A DNA stretch of 11,219 nt from an uncultured Desulfuromonadales bacterium. GTDB lineage: Bacteria > Desulfobacterota > Desulfuromonadia > Desulfuromonadales > Geopsychrobacteraceae. Position 1 is the first letter of the stretch. Each line of letters opens with the position of its first letter. The notes beneath the pieces are model-generated. The model did not search any database, had not been told where the DNA came from, and saw only the letters and a list, made by a program, of their open reading frames with translations. Below, in pieces: positions 1-6,572 of this stretch. The position numbers and the translations under genes were made by a program. Location: NCBI GenBank assembly GCA_945787295.1, contig CALZHQ010000106.1, positions 1-11,219 of the forward strand, read 5' to 3'.

Positions 1-1
1 T

Positions 2-1687
2 GGTGGGGTCTATACCTTCAGCGGGACGGCCGCTGCAGCACAAACTGCCATCCGCGGTCTGGTTTTCGATCCGGCTGATAACCGAGTAGCCCCGGGCTCG
101 ACGGAAACCATGACCTTCACCATCTCTGTCAATGATGGGATTGCGGCTCCGACAACTGATAATACGTCAACCGTCGTGTCAACCTCTGTAAATGACAATC
201 CAACGGCAATTTCGATTGGAACTACGACCATCAACGAGCATTTCGATACGTTAATCGGGATCTCCCTTGGTGCATTGTCGACGAGTGACCCGGATACTGG
301 TGACAGCTTTGGTTATTCGATTGTTGGTGGCCCTGACGCAGCGAAGTTTTCGATCGGTGGGACCGCTGCTGATGAATTGATCATCTCGGATGGAATTCTG
401 AATTTCCTCAGTAAGCCGAGCTACCAAGTCCTCGTGAGAACGACTGACAGTGGCGGGCTGGTGCATGATCAACTGCTGACGATCACCGTTAATGATATTA
501 ATCTCGCGCCAAATGCGACTAATTTAAATGCTGCAGAAACTTATGAAATTAACACTCAGCTCGATTTGACTGATATGGCCATAAGTGATCAGGACGGCGG
601 TGCGCTGACGGTCGTGCTGAGACTTTCCGATCCTCAGGCCGGGATGCTGACAACGCCAAATGCTGGAGCCGCCACTTCCAGCTTTGACGCTGTGGCGGGC
701 ACTTGGAGTGCTTCCGGTGCGATTGCCGATATCAACAGCTTGCTCGCTCAGGTCGCTTTTGTTCCAACCGCAGGCTACAGCTCCGATTTCAGCATTCACG
801 TCGAGGTGGCCGATGGTATCGCCGCACCATTGAGCGGGACGAAGGCCGTCTCTGGCCAGGAGGCTTATGTTTTCCCCCCGGAAAATAATCCGATTGATGA
901 TGTGTCAGATGAAGATAACGAACAGGACAACAGTCAAGACAAAGCTCAGGAGACAATCCTGTATGAGCCTTCTGAAGAGGAAACAACTGAATCGTTACCG
1001 GCAGAACAGGTTGATGAATTGGATGGGCAGCAAGGTGCTGAATCCACTGAAGAAGAGAAACTGAGCGAAATTCTGCCGAACGCAAACGAATCGACTCCAA
1101 AGACTCAAACCAAGGCTCAGTACGCGAGCAGTAAGAATCTGTCAGACCAGAGCGCAGTCCTCGCAGAGGTTTCCGGGAACCTGTTGGGTTTCAGCCGGAT
1201 TGAGTTCTCTCCGGGGGAAGATTCCGAGAATCAAGTTGTTGACGAATCGAAATCACCCGACTTCCTGGCCACGAAATCGATCGCCGAGGCCGAGCTTGAG
1301 TTGCGGCGTTTCGATCAACAGCAGATCGATCGTTACTTGTTGAAATCGATCAACTCGACCCAGGATGCCATCGACGATATCGAAGAGGAACTTTCTCTGA
1401 CGACGAAGGTTGCAGTCGGTTCAAGCTTTGTCTTCACCGTTGGCGTAACGTCCTGGTTGTTCCGCGCCAGCTCGCTGGTTTCGGCGATGCTTTCATCGAT
1501 GCCGCTGTGGAAGCGAATCGATCCGTTACCGGTTCTTTCGCTTTCAGGAAAAGAACGGCAGCAGCGCCGACAAATGCTAAAGGATATTGAAGAGGATGAG
1601 CGCAGTTCTGACGGCAAGGTCTCCAGAATTTTCAGTACTGATTCCGATATGTCTGAAGATAGCAGTGAAGGGGAAAATGGCCAGTGA
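2..1687 (+). CDS. C-terminal part of a giant cadherin/Ig-like repeat surface protein with C-terminal membrane segment (5' end outside window)
   Basis: The frame is open from the first codon of the window, so only the last 561 residues are seen; an ATG at 110 is internal. Residues 1-67 are the end of one repeat, about 68-170 a cadherin-like repeat, and about 171-285 another repeat. The first and third share the ending V(N/A)DGIAAP and a similar preceding beta-strand pattern, as in tandem repeats of large adhesins. Residues about 292-357 form a strongly acidic, Gln/Ser/Thr-rich linker. A predicted helix near 425-465 leads into a hydrophobic segment at about 469-496, then a conserved-looking WLFRASSL...DPLPVL stretch and a charged tail of about 45 residues. 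Family knowledge: large repeat proteins of this style are cell-surface or periplasm-spanning adhesins. The C-terminal membrane segment argues against simple type I secretion, where the C-terminus is the export signal. The stop overlaps the next gene by 4 bases, so translational coupling is likely. The exact function is unknown. Confidence 0.8.
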   Translation, partial: GGVYTFSGTAAAAQTAIRGLVFDPADNRVAPGSTETMTFTISVNDGIAAPTTDNTSTVVSTSVNDNPTAISIGTTTINEHFDTLIGISLGALSTSDPDTGDSFGYSIVGGPDAAKFSIGGTAADELIISDGILNFLSKPSYQVLVRTTDSGGLVHDQLLTITVNDINLAPNATNLNAAETYEINTQLDLTDMAISDQDGGALTVVLRLSDPQAGMLTTPNAGAATSSFDAVAGTWSASGAIADINSLLAQVAFVPTAGYSSDFSIHVEVADGIAAPLSGTKAVSGQEAYVFPPENNPIDDVSDEDNEQDNSQDKAQETILYEPSEEETTESLPAEQVDELDGQQGAESTEEEKLSEILPNANESTPKTQTKAQYASSKNLSDQSAVLAEVSGNLLGFSRIEFSPGEDSENQVVDESKSPDFLATKSIAEAELELRRFDQQQIDRYLLKSINSTQDAIDDIEEELSLTTKVAVGSSFVFTVGVTSWLFRASSLVSAMLSSMPLWKRIDPLPVLSLSGKERQQRRQMLKDIEEDERSSDGKVSRIFSTDSDMSEDSSEGENGQ

Positions 1688-3216
1688 TAAAAATGCCACC
1701 CTCAATCCGAATCAGCCTTGGTCTGGCGTCGATCGCCGTCAGTATCCTGCTCATGGGAAATCTGGTTGGGCTGGTCCCAGAGAAACGTGTCCTTGATCTG
1801 AAACTCCGTAAGAACCTTTCTGAGGCAATTGCGATGCAGTGCGCGCTGATCGCTCAGACCAGCCATTTGGAAGTTTTGCACACAGCCGTCGATCAGTTGA
1901 CGGCTAAATATCCGGACGTGCTGTCGGTTGCCGTGCGCAGTGTCGATGGCTATTATATCGCTCAGTCTGTTGACCACGACAAAAACTGGGTCGCTCCAGA
2001 AGGTGATGGTTCAACCGATATCCATTGGCAAATGCCGATTTTTCGCAGCGACCGGCACTGGGCGACTCTCGAAATCAGTTTTTTGCCAAGCGGTCATTAC
2101 ACGCTGTTCGGAAAAAGCCTTGGCCCGTTTTCTCTGCTGCTGGTCTTTTTCAGCCTGATCTGTTTTCTCGCCTTCTTTTTCTATATCCATCGCGCTCTTC
2201 GTGCCATTGACCCGACCTCGGTGATGCCGAGCCGTGTCCGGAATGCCTTCGACACCCTGACCGAGGGGCTGATTCTGGTCGACGACCAGGAACGGATCGT
2301 ATTGGCGAATGATGCAATTGCCAATAGCCTGGAATGTAAAAAAGAAACGCTGATGGGAGTGAAGGCTTCCCGTTTGCATTGGTACGGGTCGCGCAGTCAC
2401 AGCAAGTCGGTGTCTTTCCCATGGCAAGAGGCGATCGAAGCGAAACAGAGTGTTTACGGTTTCCCAATGGTCATTTCAACCGACGGCAAAAGAGAGCGGA
2501 TTTTCATGGTCAACAGCTCGCCCATTCTGGATGGCCGCGGCAAGGTCAGTGGGGCATTGACCACGTTTGATGATGTGACCGAGCTGGAAAACAAGAATAT
2601 CCAGTTGGCTGAAACGATAGAACAACTGAAAATCTCCAAGACGATGGTTGAGAACCAGAATGTCGAACTTGAACGTCTGGCCACCCGCGACCCGATGACC
2701 GGTTGCCTCAACCGGCGGGCCTTCTTCGAAAAGGCTGAAGCATTGTTTAAAAAAGCGGATGCCGCTGGCACCAAGCTGGCCTGTGTGATGACCGATATCG
2801 ATAAATTCAAATTGATCAATGACCGTTATGGACATTCGGTCGGTGATAAAGTCATCATTTATTATGCAGATATGCTGAAGAAGACTCTGCGCGGGGATGA
2901 TCTGCTCTGCCGCTACGGGGGTGAAGAGTTCTGCATCCTGCTGCCAACCTGCGATGCAGAAGCCGGGGCGATGATCGCCGACAAGACCCGCCAGCGGGTG
3001 CGGGATGAAAGTTCTACTGCGGTCGAAGGGGAGCCTGATATCTACATTGCGGGCAGCTTCGGGGTCAGCACGCTTTCCGATAATCCAAAAACTCTCGCGG
3101 AAATGATTGAATTTGCCGACCAGGCTCTGTACGCATCCAAAGAAAACGGCCGTAACCGGGTGACGATTTATAATCCCGAACCGGAAAGCCTCTCCCAAAC
3201 AGGGACAGTCAGCTGA
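1684..3216 (+). CDS. Membrane-bound PAS-GGDEF diguanylate cyclase
   Basis: A 510-residue protein expected to make c-di-GMP from two GTP at the inner membrane. TM1 is at about 9-31, followed by a periplasmic sensor stretch of roughly 115 residues with no family I recognise. TM2 is at about 148-169, a PAS-like domain at about 186-299, a coiled-coil linker at about 300-333, and a GGDEF domain at about 334-500. The active-site loop is GGEEF (412-416), a functional variant. An RxxD product-inhibition site (R403-D406) sits at the standard five-residue distance before it, so both catalysis and feedback inhibition look intact. The start is GTG at 1684, overlapping the upstream stop as GTGA, with AAGGGG about 9 bases upstream; ATG at 1693 is an alternative. 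The overlap places it in one transcript with the giant repeat protein. The signal sensed by the periplasmic part is unknown. Confidence 0.92.
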   Translation: MIKMPPSIRISLGLASIAVSILLMGNLVGLVPEKRVLDLKLRKNLSEAIAMQCALIAQTSHLEVLHTAVDQLTAKYPDVLSVAVRSVDGYYIAQSVDHDKNWVAPEGDGSTDIHWQMPIFRSDRHWATLEISFLPSGHYTLFGKSLGPFSLLLVFFSLICFLAFFFYIHRALRAIDPTSVMPSRVRNAFDTLTEGLILVDDQERIVLANDAIANSLECKKETLMGVKASRLHWYGSRSHSKSVSFPWQEAIEAKQSVYGFPMVISTDGKRERIFMVNSSPILDGRGKVSGALTTFDDVTELENKNIQLAETIEQLKISKTMVENQNVELERLATRDPMTGCLNRRAFFEKAEALFKKADAAGTKLACVMTDIDKFKLINDRYGHSVGDKVIIYYADMLKKTLRGDDLLCRYGGEEFCILLPTCDAEAGAMIADKTRQRVRDESSTAVEGEPDIYIAGSFGVSTLSDNPKTLAEMIEFADQALYASKENGRNRVTIYNPEPESLSQTGTVS

Positions 3217-3322
3217 CATTCTTTGATCAGCGGAACCTATTGCTGATGAATAAACCGTATTTTTTATTGTTATTAATCTCTGCTCATGATACTTTGCTCT
3301 TGTCGCCTAAAAGAGGAGTTCT

Positions 3323-3688
3323 ATGAAAAAACGTGTGGTTATAATTGACGATGACGAAGTCATCTTGGCTGTCGCCAGTGAGTATTTAAGCAACGCCAAC
3401 TTTGAGGTGGAGACAACCGTTTGCAGCCTCAATTCGAATAGTTTGATCTATAAAAATCCGCCGCCGGCTTTGATTCTGGTCGATGTGATGATGCCGCTGA
3501 TGAACGGCGATAAAAAACTGAAGCTTTTAAAGGGGAGTCGGACAACGCGCGACATTCCGATTCTTTTGATGTCTGCAAAATCAGAATCCGAGCTCAAAAA
3601 GCTGGCGGAAGACTGTGGGGCCGACGGGTACCTGACAAAGCCATTTACTGCCGCAAGCCTGCTAGGCGCAGTGAATAAAGCCATCTAG
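3323..3688 (+). CDS. Stand-alone CheY-like response regulator receiver
   Basis: A 121-residue single receiver domain with no output domain. The acidic pocket D9-D10-D11, phospho-acceptor D54 (in LVDVMMP), S84 and K106-P107 are all at the expected positions, so phosphorylation and the usual switch should work. It would act by protein contact or as a phosphorelay intermediate. An AGAGGAG ribosome site lies a few bases before the ATG. It follows the diguanylate cyclase gene by 106 bases on the same strand; the gap is AT-rich and contains a short inverted repeat (ATCAGC/GCTGAT near 3228-3249) and only weak promoter-like hexamers around 3267-3293. It may therefore be transcribed from its own promoter or by read-through. 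No histidine kinase gene is visible in the window, so its partner lies elsewhere. Confidence 0.9.
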   Translation: MKKRVVIIDDDEVILAVASEYLSNANFEVETTVCSLNSNSLIYKNPPPALILVDVMMPLMNGDKKLKLLKGSRTTRDIPILLMSAKSESELKKLAEDCGADGYLTKPFTAASLLGAVNKAI

Positions 3689-3790
3689 TGTCCTGTTTGG
3701 TTAATTCCATTCGCTAATTTCGGCCCTTTTTGCCGCTGCCTGCGTTGCTCAAATTCGGCTTAGCTTTGGCTAGGCCTGCATTTTCTATTG
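3689..3790. repeat. Palindrome-containing intergenic element, possible dispersed repeat
   Basis: The sequence directly after the receiver stop codon has no coding potential and contains a hairpin at 3757-3776: arms GGCTTAGC and GCTAGGCC with one G-T pair and a TTTG loop. The motif AAnTTCGGC occurs twice nearby (about 3715-3723 and 3751-3759). The layout resembles short dispersed palindromic repeats that sit behind stop codons in bacterial genomes. I have only one copy here, so repeat status is an inference. Its borders are approximate. Confidence 0.35.
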
Positions 3791-3838
3791 ATCATCAGCT
3801 TTTTCTGAAGTAATTTCACTCTCCAGGTAGCAATAAGA

Positions 3839-3867
3839 CCTCGGGCCGTATGGCGCCGGGGCTTTTT
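3839..3867 (+). terminator. Rho-independent terminator
   Basis: A GC-rich stem (CCTCGGGCC against GGCGCCGGGG, one bulged G and one G-T pair) closes on a GTAT loop and is followed by CTTTTTG. It lies about 150 bases after the receiver stop codon and just before yacG, so it should end the surface-protein/cyclase/receiver transcript. The unusual distance is explained by the palindromic element between the stop codon and the hairpin. Confidence 0.7.
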
Positions 3868-3913
3868 GTTTGTGCTGGTTTTCTTCTCACCTGTTTCCAA
3901 CTATGATGTAAAA

Positions 3914-4096
3914 ATGATGACGAAACAAATCAGATGTCCGCGCTGTAAAACTCCAGTTGCGTGGCAGGGGAATGAGTACCGCCCCTTTTGTTCCGAAAAA
4001 TGTCGCCAGGTCGATCTTGGCCGCTGGGCCAGCGAAGAGTACAGTATCGATGGCGGCAAAGCCCCTCAGCACGACCAGAACGAACTGGGCGACTGA
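3914..4096 (+). CDS. yacG: DNA gyrase inhibitor YacG family zinc-binding protein
   Basis: A 60-residue protein with the YacG signature: a zinc site C8-x2-C11-x14-C26-x3-C30, then RxVDLGRWASEEYSI, and a short acidic tail. In E. coli YacG binds one zinc ion and inhibits gyrase by contacting GyrB. The start is chosen at 3914 (3917 is equally possible) because upstream codons in this frame run back into the terminator at 3839-3867 and the family is about 60 residues long. No good ribosome site is visible before either ATG. It is followed by queD after 25 bases, so it is probably the first gene of a yacG-queD-queE transcript. In enterobacteria yacG is linked to coaE, so this neighbourhood is different. 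Confidence 0.88.
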   Translation: MMTKQIRCPRCKTPVAWQGNEYRPFCSEKCRQVDLGRWASEEYSIDGGKAPQHDQNELGD

Positions 4097-4121
4097 GCGC
4101 AGTTCACGATAAGGAGTAAGC

Positions 4122-4493
4122 ATGTACCACTTGAAAATCCAGACCCATTTTGCGGCCGCGCACAACCTGCTGAACTACGAGGGGGACTGTGAAAACCTGC
4201 ACGGGCACAACTGGAAGGTTGAGGTCACTGTACAGACCAGAACTCTCGACAAGGCCGGACTGGGGATCGACTTCAAGATTCTGAAGAAACACACGAAAAA
4301 GATTATGGCGTACCTCGACCATAAATACCTCAATGACCTTGAGCCTTTTAAAGAGGTCAGCCCTTCGTCGGAGCATATCTGCAAATTTGTTTTTGACCGC
4401 CTGGTTGCAGACCTGAGTGATTACGATGTCCAGGTTGAAATGGTGACCGTCTGGGAATCTGATAATGCCTGCGCCAGCTACACTGCCGACTGA
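4122..4493 (+). CDS. queD: 6-carboxy-5,6,7,8-tetrahydropterin synthase QueD
   Basis: A 123-residue member of the 6-pyruvoyltetrahydropterin synthase family. In the queuosine/7-deazaguanine pathway QueD converts 7,8-dihydroneopterin triphosphate to 6-carboxytetrahydropterin. Zinc ligands H14, H27 and H29 (LHGHNW), catalytic C23, the D66-H67 pair (LDHKYLND), PSSEH (81-85) and E112 are all present. AAGGAG stands at a good distance before the ATG. The 3' end overlaps queE by 29 bases, so the two enzymes of consecutive steps are probably made from one message. The cysteine placement C-x3-HGH fits QueD rather than eukaryotic PTPS. Confidence 0.95.
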   Translation: MYHLKIQTHFAAAHNLLNYEGDCENLHGHNWKVEVTVQTRTLDKAGLGIDFKILKKHTKKIMAYLDHKYLNDLEPFKEVSPSSEHICKFVFDRLVADLSDYDVQVEMVTVWESDNACASYTAD

Positions 4494-5226
4494 CGCTCCG
4501 CTGATCGAACTCTTCTCCTCGATCCAGGGGGAGGGGATTCTGGTCGGCTGTCGGCAGATTTTTTTACGCCTGCCGCACTGCAACCTTGATTGCCTTTACT
4601 GCGACACCGATTTTACTCCTTCAGAATTTTGCCGGATAGAAGACCCGCCCGGCTCAGGCCAGTTGATAACGCTTGCCAACCCGGTGCCCCTGAAACAAAT
4701 CGAAGCGCTGCTGCAAGGCTGGTGTCAGGCCGCTCCGGGCGCTCATCATTCCATCAGCATCACCGGCGGGGAGCCGCTGCTCAGCAAAGACCTGTTACGG
4801 GCCTGGCTGCCCGGCTTGCGGAAGATTCTGCCGATCTACCTGGAAACCAACGGCACTCTGCCGGATGCCCTGGAGGAACTGCTCCCGCACATCGACTGGA
4901 TCTCGATGGACCTCAAGCTGCAGTCTCAAACCGGCCTGGCCACCGACTGGACTGCTCACCATAAATTCCTGCAGCTGGCGAACCGAACCAACTGTTACGT
5001 CAAAATGGTCGTGGGCGAAGCGACACCTGTGCTGGAGCTGCAGCGTGGTGCAGAGCTGGTTGCGGAGGTTTCACGTGACATCCCGTTGATTCTGCAACCG
5101 GTGACAATAGACGGCCAGGTCGGCATTTCTACTGCGGCTCTTCTGGCGATGCAGCGACGGGTCGCGGCGATCCATTCTAATGTTCGTGTTATTCCGCAAA
5201 CCCATACTTTCATGGGTCTTATGTAG
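4465..5226 (+). CDS. queE: 7-carboxy-7-deazaguanine synthase QueE (radical SAM)
   Basis: A 253-residue radical SAM enzyme that turns 6-carboxytetrahydropterin into 7-carboxy-7-deazaguanine, directly after QueD in the pathway. The iron-sulfur cluster cysteines are C39-x3-C43-x2-C46 (CNLDCLYC), preceded by the family motif FSSIQGEG (17-24). TGGEP (100-104) and ETNGT (127-131) follow. It is about 30 residues longer than E. coli QueE, mostly from the N-terminal extension and an insert after the cluster motif. The ATG at 4465 lies inside queD and no later ATG precedes the SIQGEG motif, so the 29-base overlap appears real; the ribosome site is weak (GGGAA), which suits coupled translation. The stop is followed in frame by two more TAG codons. 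queC and queF are not in the window. Confidence 0.95.
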   Translation: MPAPATLPTDAPLIELFSSIQGEGILVGCRQIFLRLPHCNLDCLYCDTDFTPSEFCRIEDPPGSGQLITLANPVPLKQIEALLQGWCQAAPGAHHSISITGGEPLLSKDLLRAWLPGLRKILPIYLETNGTLPDALEELLPHIDWISMDLKLQSQTGLATDWTAHHKFLQLANRTNCYVKMVVGEATPVLELQRGAELVAEVSRDIPLILQPVTIDGQVGISTAALLAMQRRVAAIHSNVRVIPQTHTFMGLM

Positions 5227-5267
5227 TAGTAGTTAAGACTATATCTAAAAGTTTCACGGAGTCGAGC

Positions 5268-5987
5268 ATGCTGATCAGCGACATGACGATGGATGAGTTT
5301 TCAGCCGGACTAAAAAAGACCCGCAGCGTGCTGATCCCCTTCGGCTCAACCGAAGAGCACGGCAGCCACCTGCCGCTGGACACTGATACCCTGCATGCGA
5401 TCGAGGTCGGCCAGCGGCTGGCCGAGGTGCGGGATATCTTTGTCGCTCCGCCCGTTCACTACGGCGTCTGCCGTTCCACATCAAACCATCCCGGCACCCT
5501 CAGCATCAGCACCGAAACGCTTAAGGCCCTGACGATCGACATCGTCTCGGCCTTATACCGCCAGGGACTGCGGAATTTTATACTGCTCAGCGGCCACGCC
5601 GGCGGCACCCACATGGCGACCCTGACCGATGCTGGCGAAAATCTGCTGCAGATGTACTCTGAGCTGAAGATCGCCGTGCTCACCGAATATATGCTGGTAT
5701 CCAGAACCGGCCGGCACCTGATCGAAACCGAAGGCGACTCCCACGCCGGGGAAATCGAAACCTCGCGGATTCTTTACTCCCATCCGCATCTGGTCAAAGG
5801 AACCGCGCCACGCGAGTTTCCGAGCTTTCCGAGCGGCATCCTGGTGCGCGATAAGCAGAAGTTCTGGCCGGGCGGTGTCTGGGGAGATCCCGGCAAAGCA
5901 ACGGCAGAAAAGGGCGCCGAACTGGAGAAACTGGTAGTGCAGGCGCTGTCGGAATTGGTTGGTCAGCTGGAGAATTGGGAAGAATAG
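5268..5987 (+). CDS. Creatininase-family metal-dependent amidohydrolase
   Basis: A 239-residue protein of the creatininase/FAPy-deformylase superfamily, which hydrolyses cyclic or linear amides with divalent metals. Visible metal-site motifs are GSTEEHGSHLPLDTD (26-40, giving E29, H31 and D40), SGHAGGTH (108-115, H110) and HAGEIETS (159-166, E162). GGAG stands about 9 bases before the ATG. The family includes creatinine amidohydrolase, the archaeal formylamide hydrolase ArfB of flavin/deazaflavin synthesis, and the mycofactocin peptidase MftE; sequence alone does not fix the substrate. It follows queE by 41 bases on the same strand, so it may share the queuosine transcript, which makes a pterin- or purine-derived amide a thinkable substrate. 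True creatininase activity is not implied. Confidence 0.88.
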   Translation: MLISDMTMDEFSAGLKKTRSVLIPFGSTEEHGSHLPLDTDTLHAIEVGQRLAEVRDIFVAPPVHYGVCRSTSNHPGTLSISTETLKALTIDIVSALYRQGLRNFILLSGHAGGTHMATLTDAGENLLQMYSELKIAVLTEYMLVSRTGRHLIETEGDSHAGEIETSRILYSHPHLVKGTAPREFPSFPSGILVRDKQKFWPGGVWGDPGKATAEKGAELEKLVVQALSELVGQLENWEE

Positions 5988-6029
5988 TCGTGGGGGCGGC
6001 CCGGTCGATCGCCCGACTTGCGAATGTCC

Positions 6030-6058
6030 AAAAAAGGGGCGACCCATCGGCTCGCCCC
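6030..6058 (-). terminator. Rho-independent terminator of the rsmD-coaD operon
   Basis: Perfect 7-base arms GGGGCGA (6036-6042) and TCGCCCC (6052-6058) are flanked on the left by six A, which read as a T tract on the minus strand. It lies 25 bases after the coaD stop and so ends the minus-strand operon. No T tract follows on the plus side, so it should be weak for the creatininase transcript arriving from the other direction. Confidence 0.8.
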
Positions 6059-6082
6059 TGCATAAAATATCTAAAATATCGT

Positions 6083-6571
6083 TTACTCTTCAGCAAACTT
6101 TCTCTGCAACTCTTTCAACACCAGCGGCGGCACGAACTTGCTGATGTCGCCATTCAGGCGCCCCACCTCCTTGACGATCGACGAACTCAGATAGGCGCAT
6201 TCCGGAGAGGTCATCATGAACAGGGTTTCGACCTGTTCGCAGACGGCGTGATTCATCTGGGCGAGCTGAAACTCGAACTCAAAGTCGGTCACCGCGCGCA
6301 AACCCCTGAGAATCACCCGGGCTTCTTTGGAGACAACATAGTCGACCAGCAGCCCTGAAAAGGTTTCAACCTGCACACGCGGGTTGTCTTCAACCAGCCG
6401 GGTAATCATCGCAGCGCGCTCGGCAACGCTGAACAGGCTGTTTTTCTCAGAATTCTTCGCCACCGCGATCACCACCGTGTCGAAGATCTCCAGTCCGCGA
6501 TGGACGATGTCGAGGTGGCCGTTGGTGAAGGGGTCGAAGGAGCCGGGATAAATGGCAATGTGTCGATTCAT
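6083..6571 (-). CDS. coaD: Phosphopantetheine adenylyltransferase CoaD
   Basis: A 162-residue cytoplasmic nucleotidyltransferase for the penultimate step of coenzyme A synthesis, 4'-phosphopantetheine plus ATP to dephospho-CoA. It begins with the family motif AIYPGSFDPFTNGH, with the T16-N-G-H19 nucleotide-binding signature. R89-G-L-R92 and the YLSSSIVKE segment (128-136) are also present. The length is that of typical CoaD. An earlier TTG in frame (6583) would overlap rsmD; I chose the ATG at 6571 because GAGG (6578-6581) stands 6 bases before it. That ATG starts one base after the rsmD stop, so the two genes are translationally coupled. This rsmD-coaD pair is a common bacterial arrangement. 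Confidence 0.97.
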   Translation of the reverse strand: MNRHIAIYPGSFDPFTNGHLDIVHRGLEIFDTVVIAVAKNSEKNSLFSVAERAAMITRLVEDNPRVQVETFSGLLVDYVVSKEARVILRGLRAVTDFEFEFQLAQMNHAVCEQVETLFMMTSPECAYLSSSIVKEVGRLNGDISKFVPPLVLKELQRKFAEE

Positions 6572-6572
6572 C

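Noticed and set aside
2476..3219. Long minus-strand reading frame opposite the diguanylate cyclase
   Set aside because: It lies wholly antisense to a clear GGDEF gene, shows no domain, and is explained by codon bias of the true gene.
3228..3266. Terminator after the diguanylate cyclase (ATCAGC/GCTGAT hairpin with a later T run)
   Set aside because: The stem is short and AT-rich, with a 10-base loop, and the T run is separated from it, so termination is unlikely.
3866..3913. TTG start extending yacG by 16 residues
   Set aside because: It begins inside the T tract of the terminator and adds residues not typical of the 60-residue family.
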